DNA of 64,000 bases from an uncultured Lachnospiraceae bacterium (GCA_946534785.1 CAMNCY010000002.1:1-64000), one strand, 5' to 3'. Shown: positions 18,052 to 28,078, numbered from the stretch's first letter. A program made the numbers and translations. Notes: generated by a model from the letters alone, not told the origin.

Positions 18052-18177
18052 CGAGTCAGGGGGACAGGTCCGCTGACTCATTGTGCACAATTAAACAACC
18101 CGCCAATTCAGTATTACACTGAATTGACGGGTCTTCAGAACTCAGGCATGAGTCAGCGGACCTGTCCCCCTGACTCG
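18052..18177. repeat. Nested palindrome: 29-bp perfect inverted repeat enclosing a 14-bp near-perfect inner hairpin
   Basis: CGAGTCAGGGGGACAGGTCCGCTGACTCA (18052-18080) is the exact reverse complement of 18149-18177; inner CCCGCCAATTCAGT (18099-18112) / ACTGAATTGACGGG (18118-18131). Confidence 0.95.
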
Positions 18178-18208
18178 CGCCGCTGGCTCGCCCCCACTGA
18201 CTCACTGA

Positions 18209-18523
18209 TCAGCCGTGCAGGCCGTCGGTCTGTCTCTGCATATCTTCCACGACGATGTCATAGATCTCGCCCAGGGTCCTGCAGTAGGCAAGGACCAGCC
18301 ACGGCTCGTTCGTGTGGTAATGCAGCTTGATCGTTGCCTTTTCTCCACCGAAATCATCTTCTCCCGTGTCACCGGCAACAATGAGGCTGTCGCCGACGAA
18401 CTCGTCGATGATGTGATCGCGGATCTCATCTACAAGATCATCGCATTCGTCATCATCCATCCCGTAAACATCCAGGAGGAGCTGTGTATCATAGCGAAAT
18501 TCAATAACTTCCTTATGTTCCAT
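18209..18523 (-). CDS. Hypothetical small acidic protein
   Basis: MEHKEVIEFRYDTQLLLDVYGMDDDECDDLVDEIRDHIIDEF...; downstream of ftsH on the same strand. Confidence 0.6.
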   Translation of the reverse strand: MEHKEVIEFRYDTQLLLDVYGMDDDECDDLVDEIRDHIIDEFVGDSLIVAGDTGEDDFGGEKATIKLHYHTNEPWLVLAYCRTLGEIYDIVVEDMQRQTDGLHG

Positions 18524-18561
18524 ATTCTTATCCTTTCTATACCGTTTATCAGTGCTGCGCA

Positions 18562-20433
18562 TCAAAGCTCCGGAAGCGGAGGTGCGTATTTGGGACGGCG
18601 GTTCAGGATCTCCATGAACTCGTCGCCGGTGATGGTCTCCTTCTCATAGAGGAATTCCGCGATCTCATCAAGACGGTTGCGGTTCTCGCGAAGGATCTTG
18701 AGGGCTCTCTGGTGCATGGATTCCACCAGTTCCACGACCTCCTTGTCGATCATGGTCTGCGTTTCCTCCGAGCAGTCAAGGGATGCATCTCCGCCAAGGT
18801 ATGCATTAGTCACGTTCTCCAGTGCGACCATGCCGAAATTCTGGCTCATTCCGTAGCGTGTGATCATCTGCCGTGCAAGCCTCGTCGCCTTTTCTATGTC
18901 ATTGGAAGCGCCGGTGGAGACGGTGCCGAATACGACCTCTTCCGCCGCGCGTCCGCCCGTCAGGGTCGCGATCTCGTCCAGGAGCTCTTCCTTGCTCATC
19001 AGGTAATGGTTGCCTTCCTCTTCCACCTGCATGGTATACCCGAGGGCACCGGAGGTCCTGGGAATGATCGTGATCTTCTGGACCGGCGCCGAATGCTTCT
19101 GCATGGCAGCAACAAGGGCGTGGCCGACTTCATGATAGGAAACGATCTTCTTTTCCTTATCCGAGAGGATCGCATTCTTTTTCTGGTATCCGGCGATCAC
19201 GACCTCGATGCTCTCCTCCATATCCTCCTGCGTCGCGGCTTTCCTGCCGTTACGGACCGCCCGCAGCGCCGCCTCGTTGATGACATTGGCAAGCTCTGCG
19301 CCGGAAGCGCCCGCTGCCATCCGGGCGATCTTGTTGAAGTCCACGTTGTCCGTGATCTTGATCTTCTTTGCATGGACCTTCAGGATATCCACACGTCCCT
19401 GCAGATCCGGAAGCTCTACCGGAACGCGCCGGTCAAAGCGCCCCGGCCTTGTCAGTGCGGGATCCAGGCTTTCCGGGCGGTTCGTGGCCGCCAGGATGAT
19501 AACACCGGTATTTCCGCCGAAACCGTCCATTTCCGTAAGAAGCTGGTTCAGCGTCTGCTCCCGCTCATCATTTCCGCCGTACTGGGAACCGGCGGAACGT
19601 TTCTGCCCGATCGCATCGATCTCATCGATGAATACGATGCAGGGTGCCTTTTCCTTTGCCTGTTTGAATAGATCCCTGACCTTGGATGCGCCCATGCCCA
19701 CGAACATTTCCACGAATTCCGATCCGCTCATGGAAAAGAAGGGCACATTCGCTTCACCGGCTACCGCCTTGGCCAGCATGGTCTTGCCGGTACCGGGAGG
19801 GCCGACAAGGAGCACGCCCTTGGGCATGGAAGCGCCGATCTCCTGGTATTTGGAAGGATCATGCAGATAGGACACGATCTCTGCCAGGTTTTCCTTGGCT
19901 TCCTCTTCTCCGGCAACATCGTCAAATTTGATGCCGTCGCTGGACTTCACGTATACCTTCGCATTACTTTTGCCAATGCCGCCGAAGCCCCCGCCGCCGA
20001 ACATCATGGAATCATCGCCGCCGAACTGCTTCATCATGCGGCTGCGCATCACCCTGCCCAGATACATGAAGATCAGGATCGGCAGGACCCAGCTGATCAG
20101 AAAGCTTATGAACGGAGATTCCTGTTCGATGATCTGGCTCGAAAAGGCCGCACCGGAATCATACAGGCGCTGTACCAGATTCGCATCCTCCATCAGGCCG
20201 GTCTCGTAGATCTGCGTCTCTTCCTTATCGGTAAAAAGGATCTTGTTGGACCGTATCTCCACTTCCCCGATCTGCTGCTCCTGCGTCATCTGCATAAAGG
20301 TGCCGTAATCGACCTTTTTGATCGCCCTGCGGTTCATGAGCGGCATCACGACGAAATTGATTCCAAGAATGACGATCATAGCAATGATATACAAAATCAC
20401 AAACGGCTTTTTGGGTGTTTTTACTTCATTCAT
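18562..20433 (-). CDS. ftsH: ATP-dependent zinc metalloprotease FtsH
   Basis: [49 protein letters not shown] region, [11 protein letters not shown] (HEXGH). Confidence 0.98.
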   Translation of the reverse strand: MNEVKTPKKPFVILYIIAMIVILGINFVVMPLMNRRAIKKVDYGTFMQMTQEQQIGEVEIRSNKILFTDKEETQIYETGLMEDANLVQRLYDSGAAFSSQIIEQESPFISFLISWVLPILIFMYLGRVMRSRMMKQFGGDDSMMFGGGGFGGIGKSNAKVYVKSSDGIKFDDVAGEEEAKENLAEIVSYLHDPSKYQEIGASMPKGVLLVGPPGTGKTMLAKAVAGEANVPFFSMSGSEFVEMFVGMGASKVRDLFKQAKEKAPCIVFIDEIDAIGQKRSAGSQYGGNDEREQTLNQLLTEMDGFGGNTGVIILAATNRPESLDPALTRPGRFDRRVPVELPDLQGRVDILKVHAKKIKITDNVDFNKIARMAAGASGAELANVINEAALRAVRNGRKAATQEDMEESIEVVIAGYQKKNAILSDKEKKIVSYHEVGHALVAAMQKHSAPVQKITIIPRTSGALGYTMQVEEEGNHYLMSKEELLDEIATLTGGRAAEEVVFGTVSTGASNDIEKATRLARQMITRYGMSQNFGMVALENVTNAYLGGDASLDCSEETQTMIDKEVVELVESMHQRALKILRENRNRLDEIAEFLYEKETITGDEFMEILNRRPKYAPPLPEL

Positions 20434-20562
20434 ACATTTTCCTCCCTGTTTCGTAAAGCCATGGAAAAATTATATCACGCGGTTCCGATTCATGGTACAA
20501 TCGCAGGTGGTTTAGGCCTGAAAGGCGATAAAAGACGTAAGAAACGGAGGACATACGAATAC

Positions 20563-21213
20563 ATGCGTCTCAGAAATATACCGCGGGCAAGAGATGTTAT
20601 ACAGGAATCCGCATTCGTCGTGCAGGATCCCGAAGCGCAGCAGGGAAAATGGAGCGGGATCTTCGGCAATGACCAGCCTGTCCATCTGGAGATCGGGACC
20701 GGAAAGGGCCGCTTTATCCTGGAGCTTGCCATGCGCAATCCGGACATCAATTATATCGGACTGGAAAAATTTTCCAGCGTGCTCCTGCGCGCCGTGGAGC
20801 GGCAGGATGAATTACAGCTTCCGAATCTGCGCTTCATACGCGGCGAGGCGGAACTGATCGAGACCTACTTCGGCGAAGGAGAGATCGACCGGGTCTACCT
20901 GAATTTTTCCGATCCCTGGCCGAAAAAGCGCAATGCCAAAAGAAGGCTTCCCTCCCGGGAATTCCTGCGCCGCTATTACAGGATCCTTTCCCCCGATGGG
21001 ACGGTGGAATTCAAGACCGACAACCGGGAGCTGTTCGACTTCGGCGTGGAGGAGATCGAAGAAGGCGGATTTGAGCTCCTGGCCATTACCTACGATCTTC
21101 ACGGCGACCCTTCCATGAACGAAGGGAACATCATGACCGAATATGAGGAGAAATTCTCCGCAAAGGGAAATAAGATCAATAAGTACATAATCCGCAAAAA
21201 AGCTATGTTATAA
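20563..21213 (+). CDS. trmB: tRNA (guanine-N7)-methyltransferase
   Basis: VHLEIGTGKGRFILELAMRNPDINYIGLEKFSSVL...NFSDPWPKKRNAKRRL; start at MRLRNIPRARD. Confidence 0.96.
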   Translation: MRLRNIPRARDVIQESAFVVQDPEAQQGKWSGIFGNDQPVHLEIGTGKGRFILELAMRNPDINYIGLEKFSSVLLRAVERQDELQLPNLRFIRGEAELIETYFGEGEIDRVYLNFSDPWPKKRNAKRRLPSREFLRRYYRILSPDGTVEFKTDNRELFDFGVEEIEEGGFELLAITYDLHGDPSMNEGNIMTEYEEKFSAKGNKINKYIIRKKAML

Positions 21214-21252
21214 TAACGGTAACTGTTTATGTTCGTGAAAGGAGACCAGGAT

Positions 21253-21567
21253 ATGATCTTTACATCTGATAATTTCGAAGCAGAAGTCTTAAAGAGCGAC
21301 CTTCCCGTACTTGTGGATTTTTATGCCGACTGGTGCGGCCCCTGCAAGATGCTTTCCCCCGCTGTGGAGGAAATGGAAAAGGTTTTTGCCGGCAGGCTTA
21401 AGGTCGGCAAGATCAATGTGGATGACAACAGTGATATCGCGGAAAAATACGGCATCATGTCGATTCCGTCCCTGATCTTTTTCCGCGGCGGCGAAGCTGT
21501 CGAGACCAGCGTAGGCCTTATCCCCAAGCCGGTACTGCAGAATAAAATTGAAACATTCCTCGGTTAA
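21253..21567 (+). CDS. trxA: Thioredoxin
   Basis: VLVDFYADWCGPCKMLSPAVEEMEKVFAGRLKVGKINVDDNSDIAEKYGIMSIPSL. Confidence 0.97.
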   Translation: MIFTSDNFEAEVLKSDLPVLVDFYADWCGPCKMLSPAVEEMEKVFAGRLKVGKINVDDNSDIAEKYGIMSIPSLIFFRGGEAVETSVGLIPKPVLQNKIETFLG

Positions 21568-23167
21568 GACAGGGAAGCTTTCCCGGCGCAGGGCCGTCCT
21601 GGGCGCTGCGTTCATCCTGCATATGACCCTGTTTTCTGCGACTGCTGCCGTTCAGGCGGCAGTCGTTTCTTCCGATGCCCGTCTGATTGCGGCAGAGACT
21701 GCGCCCGCCGATAATACCGGTGAGGCTGCTCCTTCCGATGGCACTGCCTCCTATGAGAACAGCTACATCCGTACGGAAGACGGTCACCTGATCAATCCGG
21801 ACAGGGCGATCTCCCAGAAAATGGAAGCGGTCCAGACCAATGAGATCGAAGGATGGCCCAAAGGCCCCGAGATCACGGCCAAGGGCGCCTATCTTATGGA
21901 TGCGGACACCGGGACTGTCCTGTATGCCAAGAACATCCACGACCGCCTCTACCCCGCAAGTACGACAAAGCTCCTTACCTGCCTGATCGCGGCACAGCGG
22001 CTGGATCTTCACGATACGGTGACCATGTCCTACGAGGCCGTCAGCGCCGTTCCCTATGACGGATCCAACATCGGAATGGACGTCGGGGAGACCATCACCG
22101 TGGAGCAGGCACTGTACGGGATCATGGTCGGCTCCGCCAATGAAGTCGCCAATGCCATCGCCGAGAAAACAGCGGGTTCCATCTCCGCCTTTGCCGACCT
22201 GATGAATGAGACGGCTGCTTCTCTTGGCTGCACGGATTCCCATTTTTCCAACGCGAACGGTCTTTTTGAAGAGGACCACTATACCAGTGCCCATGACCTT
22301 GCCCTGATCGCAAAGGCCTTTTTCGAAAACGAGACCCTGCTGAACATAGGGAACACGCCGCACTATCATTTTGAAGCGACCGCCACACAGCCGGATGATT
22401 TCTGGCTGACCAACAAGCACGAGCTGATCACCGGCGGCGTTTCCTGTCCCGGTGTGATCGGCGGAAAAACAGGCTATACCAGCCAGTCGGGAGAGACCCT
22501 GGTCACCGGCTGTGAAAGAGCCGGACGCCGGCTGATCTGCGTTGTCATGCGGGAGGATGATCCCGCCCAGTATCTGGATACGGCTGCTTTGTTTGATTAC
22601 GGCTTCTCGTCCTTCAGGACCGTATCGGCTGCCGAAAATGACACGGACTATGCGATCCGGGATGCTGCCTTTCTTACGGAAGGAAACGATCTTCTCGGAA
22701 CCTCCGCTCCCGGCTTCTACATAACGGATACCGGCAGCGTTTACCTGCCCGTTTCGGCGTCCTTTTCCGACCTGGAGGGCGTCGTCGATGAAAATAACAC
22801 GATCTCGTATTATTTTGCAGGCGAGGTGCCGGTGGGCTCGGCGCAGCTGAACATTACCCGGAATACGGCCAGGGAAGAGGAAGATGATACGGGCCGCCTT
22901 TCAGAACTCCTGTCCTATGTCGTCAGCAAAGGTCCCAGCGGAACGCTTTACATCGGTATCTTCCCGGTTCTTGCCGGTATTTTCCTGTTCAACGCCGTTC
23001 TCTGTTTTATTCTCCGCACGGCCTCCGTCATTACATCCTTCAATTTCGGTTTTGTACGGCACGGACGCAGAAGAAGACGGAAAAGACGCAGGGGATACCA
23101 GGATCGTTATGACGACCGGCGGTACCATTCCCGCTATGATGATTTCTATGATGACGGCGGATATTAA
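21548..23167 (+). CDS. Serine-type D-Ala-D-Ala carboxypeptidase (DacA-like)
   Basis: LYPASTTKLLTCLIAAQ (SxxK), SANEVANAIAE (SxN), GGKTGYTSQSGETLVT (KTG); TTG start within the end of trxA; Arg/Tyr/Asp-rich C-tail. Confidence 0.9.
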   Translation: MKHSSVKTGKLSRRRAVLGAAFILHMTLFSATAAVQAAVVSSDARLIAAETAPADNTGEAAPSDGTASYENSYIRTEDGHLINPDRAISQKMEAVQTNEIEGWPKGPEITAKGAYLMDADTGTVLYAKNIHDRLYPASTTKLLTCLIAAQRLDLHDTVTMSYEAVSAVPYDGSNIGMDVGETITVEQALYGIMVGSANEVANAIAEKTAGSISAFADLMNETAASLGCTDSHFSNANGLFEEDHYTSAHDLALIAKAFFENETLLNIGNTPHYHFEATATQPDDFWLTNKHELITGGVSCPGVIGGKTGYTSQSGETLVTGCERAGRRLICVVMREDDPAQYLDTAALFDYGFSSFRTVSAAENDTDYAIRDAAFLTEGNDLLGTSAPGFYITDTGSVYLPVSASFSDLEGVVDENNTISYYFAGEVPVGSAQLNITRNTAREEEDDTGRLSELLSYVVSKGPSGTLYIGIFPVLAGIFLFNAVLCFILRTASVITSFNFGFVRHGRRRRRKRRRGYQDRYDDRRYHSRYDDFYDDGGY

Positions 23168-23209
23168 GCCGTGTGCTTCTTCCTGCGGCCTTTTCTCTGA
23201 TGCCGGCCG

Positions 23210-23467
23210 TTATTTTCCGAAGAAAGAGAATCTCTTTTTCTCATACGGCTCTTCACTGTGGCCGGACAGGGTATATCCGGTGGCGCCGATCGCAGAAGCA
23301 AGGGCATCATAATCCACAGGCCCTTCCGCAACAAAGGACGTTGTGCCCTTTTTATGCGACGAGGAGATCTTTTCCGCGCCGGGAAGGGCTTTCCGTACGG
23401 TCTCATTCATGTGCGCCTCGCACATGGTACACATCATTCCGTCGATCTTCAGTGTGATTTTCTTCAT
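23210..23467 (-). CDS. Heavy-metal-associated (HMA) domain protein
   Basis: MKKITLKIDGMMCTMCEAHMNETVRKALPGAEKISSSHKKGTTSFVAEG. Confidence 0.9.
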   Translation of the reverse strand: MKKITLKIDGMMCTMCEAHMNETVRKALPGAEKISSSHKKGTTSFVAEGPVDYDALASAIGATGYTLSGHSEEPYEKKRFSFFGK

Positions 23468-23508
23468 TTTGACTCCGATACTTTCCAGATTTTTTCCCTG
23501 AAAATAAG

Positions 23509-23534
23509 GATCCCGGGACAGTTCCCGGGATCCT
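23509..23534 (-). terminator. Intrinsic terminator of the feo operon
   Basis: GGATCCCGGGA-CAGT-TCCCGGGATCC perfect stem with T-rich tracts on both sides. Confidence 0.8.
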
Positions 23535-23551
23535 TTTTCCGACAGTGGATC

Positions 23552-23764
23552 TTAATTCTGCTTTTCCTGCAGGGCTTTGTGCAATCTCTTCCGGATCTCC
23601 TCCGCAGGAAGGCTTTCATGACAGCCCTTTCCGCAGCCGGAGCAGGAGCCGGAACAGCCGGCGCAGCTGTGGCCGCTTTTCGCATCACGAATGAGGCTCG
23701 CAGCGCAGACATATACCAGAAGGCCGACGACGATCCATGCAATGATCTCACCAGGCGATATCAT
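23552..23764 (-). CDS. FeoB-associated Cys-rich membrane protein
   Basis: Single TM then HSCAGCSGSCSGCGKGCHESLP; directly downstream of feoB. Confidence 0.9.
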   Translation of the reverse strand: MISPGEIIAWIVVGLLVYVCAASLIRDAKSGHSCAGCSGSCSGCGKGCHESLPAEEIRKRLHKALQEKQN

Positions 23765-23826
23765 GCATACCTCCTTTCCGCATCTGTGTACCTGTATGCC
23801 TTACTGTCATGAATATTTCCGTTTTA

Positions 23827-26109
23827 TCAGCCTGCCGCTTCCACGGAGGTGATGCTCTTTACGGATTCATCCGGCTGATAGCCCTTGCGGACCAGCAGAT
23901 AGATGATGCCGGCGATCAGGACGAAGCCGAGGATCGTTCCGAAGGTAAAGCCTGCTCCCGTGAACAGACCGCCCACGTTGTAAACAATGAATGCTACGAC
24001 ATAAGCCCACAGGCACATATATCCGATGGCAGCCCAGGTCCATTTTGCATTGTTCATCTCACGCTTGATCGCACCGATAGCGGCAAAGCAGGGTGCGCAC
24101 AGAAGGTTGAAGCACATGAATGCCAGAGCGGATGCCGGCGTATAATCCCTTGCGACCTTATCCCAGATCTGGTCGCCGTTTTCTTCCAGCTCTGCTTCAC
24201 CGTCCATGTCATCGTAGTTGTAAAGGACACCGAAGGTGCCGACGACCTCTTCCTTTGCCACAAGGCCGGTGATGGTCGCTACGGCAGGTCTCCACTTACC
24301 GAAGCCCAGGGGCTTGAATACGAAGGAGAATCCGTTTCCGACCTGCGCCAGGATGGAAGAGTCCATGGAAGTCACTTCGTCTTCCTCGATATCCATCTTC
24401 TCTGCGATCTGTGTAATAACAGCGGGATTGGCTTCCACTTCCTCCTCCCAGATATTGTCCAGGAATCCGAAACGTCCGTTCACGCTGCCGAAGCCGGAAA
24501 GGAACCAGATGATGATGGAGGAGATCACGATAACGGAACCGGCTCTCTTGATGAAGGACCAGCCTCTTTCCCAGGTGGCACGAAGAACATTGCCGACAGA
24601 AGGAATATGGTAGGAAGGCAGTTCCATTACGAACGGAGAAGGTTCGCCTGCAAATGCCTTGAACTTCTTGAGGATAATACCGGAAATCACGATAGACGCG
24701 ATTCCGATAAAGTATGCAGCTGTTGCGACATAAGGCGACTCGTTGAAAATAGCACCTGCGATCAGGCCGATGATCGGCAGCTTTGCACCGCAGGGAATGA
24801 AGGTCGTTGTCATGACGGTCAGCTTACGGTCACGGTCATTCTCGATCGTACGGGAAGCCATGATGCCGGGGATACCGCAGCCGGTAGCCACAAGGACCGG
24901 AATAAAGGACTTTCCGGAAAGGCCGAACTGACGGAAAATACGGTCCATAACGAAAGCGACACGGGCCATGTATCCGATGTCTTCCAGAATGGAAAGAAGC
25001 AGGAAGAGGACCAGCATCTGGGGCACGAAGCCGAGGACAGCGCCTACGCCGGCAACAATACCATCCTGGATGAGGCTGTAAACAACAGAGCCTTCCGTAA
25101 CGCCGATCGCACCGAGAAGCCCGTCTACAAGTCCGGGTACCCACTCGCCGAAGATCACGTCATTGGTGAAGTCCGTAGCTGCCGTACCGATGGATACGCT
25201 CCAGCCGCCCATGGCGATCGCATAGATCAGGAACATGACCACGAAGAAGATCGGAAGACCAAGGACACGGTTCGTCACGATCTGGTCGATCTTGTCGGAA
25301 ACGGTGAGCCGGTGCTTTTCGCCCTGCTTCTTAACGGCAGCGCTCACGACCTTTGAAATATAGTTGTATCTCTGGTTCGTGATGATGCTTTCCGCATCAT
25401 CGTCCATTTCCTTCTCCACAGCCAGGATGGAATCTTCCGCTGCCTGCGCCTCGGAAGAAGAAAGCTTTACTTCCTCCAGGACCTTTGCATCACGCTCGAA
25501 GATCTTGACCGCATACCAGCGAAGAAGATTGTCGGAGACCTTTCCTTTCAGGATGTCTTCGATCAGGCTGATCGCCTTTTCGACGCTTCCTTCGAAAACA
25601 GCAGGTACTTCTGCAGATTTCTTACCATTGGCTGCGGCAATGGCTCTGTTGGCCGCTTCCTGGATGCCTTCGCCCTTCAGTGCGGAGATCTCCACGACTT
25701 CACAGTTCAGCTCGCTGCTGAGCTTTGCGATATCGACCTTATCTCCGTTCTTGCGGACAAGGTCCATCATGTTGACGGCGATGACGACCGGGATCCCCAG
25801 TTCGATCAGCTGTGTGGAAAGATACAGGTTTCTTTCGATATTGGTTCCGTCTACGATGTTCAGGATCGCGTCCGGCGTTTCCTGGACCAGGTAAGTACGG
25901 GATACGACTTCCTCCAGTGTATAGGGGGAGAGGGAATAAATGCCGGGCAGATCCTGCAGAACGGCATCCGTTCCTTTGATCTTGCCTTCCTTCTTTTCGA
26001 CGGTAACACCCGGCCAGTTACCAACATACTGATTTGCGCCGGTCAAAGCATTGAACAGTGTGGTCTTGCCACAGTTGGGATTGCCGGCTAATGCGATCTT
26101 AACTGCCAT
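23827..26109 (-). CDS. feoB: Ferrous iron transporter B
   Basis: MAVKIALAGNPNCGKTTLFNALTGANQYVGNWPGVTVEKKEG; polytopic C-terminal domain. Confidence 0.97.
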   Translation of the reverse strand: MAVKIALAGNPNCGKTTLFNALTGANQYVGNWPGVTVEKKEGKIKGTDAVLQDLPGIYSLSPYTLEEVVSRTYLVQETPDAILNIVDGTNIERNLYLSTQLIELGIPVVIAVNMMDLVRKNGDKVDIAKLSSELNCEVVEISALKGEGIQEAANRAIAAANGKKSAEVPAVFEGSVEKAISLIEDILKGKVSDNLLRWYAVKIFERDAKVLEEVKLSSSEAQAAEDSILAVEKEMDDDAESIITNQRYNYISKVVSAAVKKQGEKHRLTVSDKIDQIVTNRVLGLPIFFVVMFLIYAIAMGGWSVSIGTAATDFTNDVIFGEWVPGLVDGLLGAIGVTEGSVVYSLIQDGIVAGVGAVLGFVPQMLVLFLLLSILEDIGYMARVAFVMDRIFRQFGLSGKSFIPVLVATGCGIPGIMASRTIENDRDRKLTVMTTTFIPCGAKLPIIGLIAGAIFNESPYVATAAYFIGIASIVISGIILKKFKAFAGEPSPFVMELPSYHIPSVGNVLRATWERGWSFIKRAGSVIVISSIIIWFLSGFGSVNGRFGFLDNIWEEEVEANPAVITQIAEKMDIEEDEVTSMDSSILAQVGNGFSFVFKPLGFGKWRPAVATITGLVAKEEVVGTFGVLYNYDDMDGEAELEENGDQIWDKVARDYTPASALAFMCFNLLCAPCFAAIGAIKREMNNAKWTWAAIGYMCLWAYVVAFIVYNVGGLFTGAGFTFGTILGFVLIAGIIYLLVRKGYQPDESVKSITSVEAAG

Positions 26110-26131
26110 ATTATCTCCTTTCGCAGGCTCT

Positions 26132-26353
26132 TCAGCCAACCTCTATCATTTCTGCATCCGCTTTGCGAACGGAAAGCTCATAGCCGCGGATATTCAGTTC
26201 CATGGGATCTCCCAGAGGGGCGACCTTGCGTACATAGATCTCCGTTCCTTTTGTGATCCCCATATCCATGATGCGGCGCTTTACGGGCCCTTCGCCGTGA
26301 AGCTTCGCCACCGTACAGGTCTCACCGACTTTAACGTCTTTGAGTGTTTTCAT
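26132..26353 (-). CDS. feoA: FeoA family protein
   Basis: MKTLKDVKVGETCTVAKLHGEGPVKRRIMDMGITKGTEIYVRKVAPLGDPMELNIRGYELSVRK. Confidence 0.95.
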   Translation of the reverse strand: MKTLKDVKVGETCTVAKLHGEGPVKRRIMDMGITKGTEIYVRKVAPLGDPMELNIRGYELSVRKADAEMIEVG

Positions 26354-26413
26354 TTATGCTCTCCTTTCGATGCTGAAATACAGATTGATCTGCTGAAGCA
26401 GAACTGCCTTTGC

Positions 26414-26626
26414 TTACCGTATCATTACCCGGTTCGCCATTTTGGTATCAATGGCGATCCTGGCGTCCTTTACCTGAAGGATCATCTGCCCGGCAATGTT
26501 GCTGATCACCATCACCTGCTCTCCGACCACGAATCCCATTTCCGACAGATGCTGCCGTACGGCGTCCGTACCTGTGATCCTTGCGATCGTTACGGTTTCT
26601 CCCGGTTTTGCCATCGTTATAGGCAT
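26414..26626 (-). CDS. FeoA family protein (second copy)
   Basis: MPITMAKPGETVTIARITGTDAVRQHLSEMGFVVGEQVMVISNIAGQMILQVKDARIAID. Confidence 0.93.
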   Translation of the reverse strand: MPITMAKPGETVTIARITGTDAVRQHLSEMGFVVGEQVMVISNIAGQMILQVKDARIAIDTKMANRVMIR

Positions 26627-26681
26627 ACTTTCTACCCCGCTGTTCAGACTTTGCTGTTATTTTGAAAAAAGACATACCTTT

Positions 26682-26699
26682 GGTTAGAAGAATCTAACC
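26682..26699. promoter_or_regulatory. Candidate metalloregulator operator upstream of feoAAB
   Basis: GGTTAGA-AGAA-TCTAACC perfect 7-bp arms; related AAGTTTA...TAACTTT repeat about 10 bp upstream. Confidence 0.5.
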
Positions 26700-26781
26700 T
26701 TGCAATAGGAAAGTTTAACGCAACTAACTTTTACTGTCAATACGTTTCTAAAATTTTTATTAACTGCCGATACCGCAGAAA

Positions 26782-26820
26782 AAAAGAACGGCTCCCCGCT
26801 GAAGCAGGATTCCGTTCTTT
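26782..26820. terminator. Intrinsic terminator
   Basis: AAAGAACGG...CCGTTCTTT stem followed by T-rich run. Confidence 0.6.
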
Positions 26821-26857
26821 TCTTTATTATAATAATTGTACGGTCTTATGTATTTTC

Positions 26858-28078
26858 TTACGGGATCAGTCCGGTAATGCCCTGGCCCCTGTTCTCACTT
26901 TCCTTCATCCAGAAATAGTTTCCTTCTCTCTCGATGTTTTCAAGGACCGGGATCTCTCCTTTGCTTTCGGAAGAATCTATCGGCGCTCCCTTGTTAATGG
27001 TCACCCAGGTCCCGTTGAAAGCGGTGCCTCTCCAGCTGATGATACCTTCTTCCTTTTCCAGCGTCGTGATATCCTGTGTTCCGTTATAGTATCCGCCGGC
27101 AAAGGTGCCGAGGACATTGGTAACGATCCTCTTTTTCAGGTAATGGATATCAATATCCAGATGCTCCTGTCCTATGCCGAAGGGAAGGTCATCCTTCCAT
27201 TCTCCGCGGTAGCTGTGTCCGTAGATTCCGTTATTCTCCTTGCAGTAATTTCCTTCCTTATCAAAGACCTGATACCAGAAGCCCTCTCCGGAACGCTTCC
27301 CGTTCACAAAATCCCCGTAATAATACGCATTTCCGGCATACGCCATCAGGCCTTTTCCGTGCGGGAGACCTTCCGCGTTCTCTTCTCCGACGTAAAAATA
27401 ATCGTTCGTTCCGGAAAGCATCTGGGAAAGATAACGGTATTTTCCCATACGGATCAGGTAATCCACGGCATCCATTTCATTGTTCTGCCAATAGTTGAAG
27501 AGGTCTGCCAGGAGACTGTCCACATCTTCCTGGGAATCCGGATACGAATTATCCTTCCAGACGACTGCTGCTTCCTTTACCGCCGTATTCTCCACGAACA
27601 TGACGGAATTTCCCGTTATGACAGACGGTGTTTCCACATCTTCCAGATCGGGGTACTGGATGTCTTTCTTCTTTTCAGAGGCCGGCTTTTCCGGTTCGTG
27701 GGGAAGTTCTCTGCGCTTGCCCGCTTCCTTTGCGGTAAAGGACTTTGCACTGATCTCTACCTCTTCACCGGCTTCTTCAGCCTCTTTGCCGTCCGGAACT
27801 TCTCCGGCCGTCTTTTCCTCCGCGGTATCTTCGCCGGCGGGCTCTGCTTCTGCCTCTTCCCCGGCTTCCTCACCGGTCTTTTCCGCTTCTTCCTGCGAAC
27901 CTGCCTCCGCTTCCTGCGGTGCGGGCTCAGCAGCAGGCGCTGCCGGAACGCTTCCGCAGGCTGTCAGGGCAAGCGCCAGAAGAACGGCCGCCGCGGTAAA
28001 GCCCTTTTTCCCCTTTCCGGATGTATGGCCTGACAACTGTACATAGCGGTTACTCATCTTCACCTCCGGTTTCTGCAT
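26858..28078 (-). CDS. Putative lipoprotein with MORN-like repeats
   Basis: [10 protein letters not shown] lipobox, acidic Glu/Ala-rich linker, [37 protein letters not shown]...[14 protein letters not shown]. Confidence 0.7.
   Translation of the reverse strand: MQKPEVKMSNRYVQLSGHTSGKGKKGFTAAAVLLALALTACGSVPAAPAAEPAPQEAEAGSQEEAEKTGEEAGEEAEAEPAGEDTAEEKTAGEVPDGKEAEEAGEEVEISAKSFTAKEAGKRRELPHEPEKPASEKKKDIQYPDLEDVETPSVITGNSVMFVENTAVKEAAVVWKDNSYPDSQEDVDSLLADLFNYWQNNEMDAVDYLIRMGKYRYLSQMLSGTNDYFYVGEENAEGLPHGKGLMAYAGNAYYYGDFVNGKRSGEGFWYQVFDKEGNYCKENNGIYGHSYRGEWKDDLPFGIGQEHLDIDIHYLKKRIVTNVLGTFAGGYYNGTQDITTLEKEEGIISWRGTAFNGTWVTINKGAPIDSSESKGEIPVLENIEREGNYFWMKESENRGQGITGLIP

Noticed and set aside
19861-20562. 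In-frame N-terminal extension of trmB in the ORF track
   Set aside because: Open frame through antisense ftsH and the intergenic region; a TrmB start at 20563 matches the family length.
23809-25356. 515-aa plus-strand ORF antisense to feoB
   Set aside because: Antisense shadow of a strongly conserved feoB gene.
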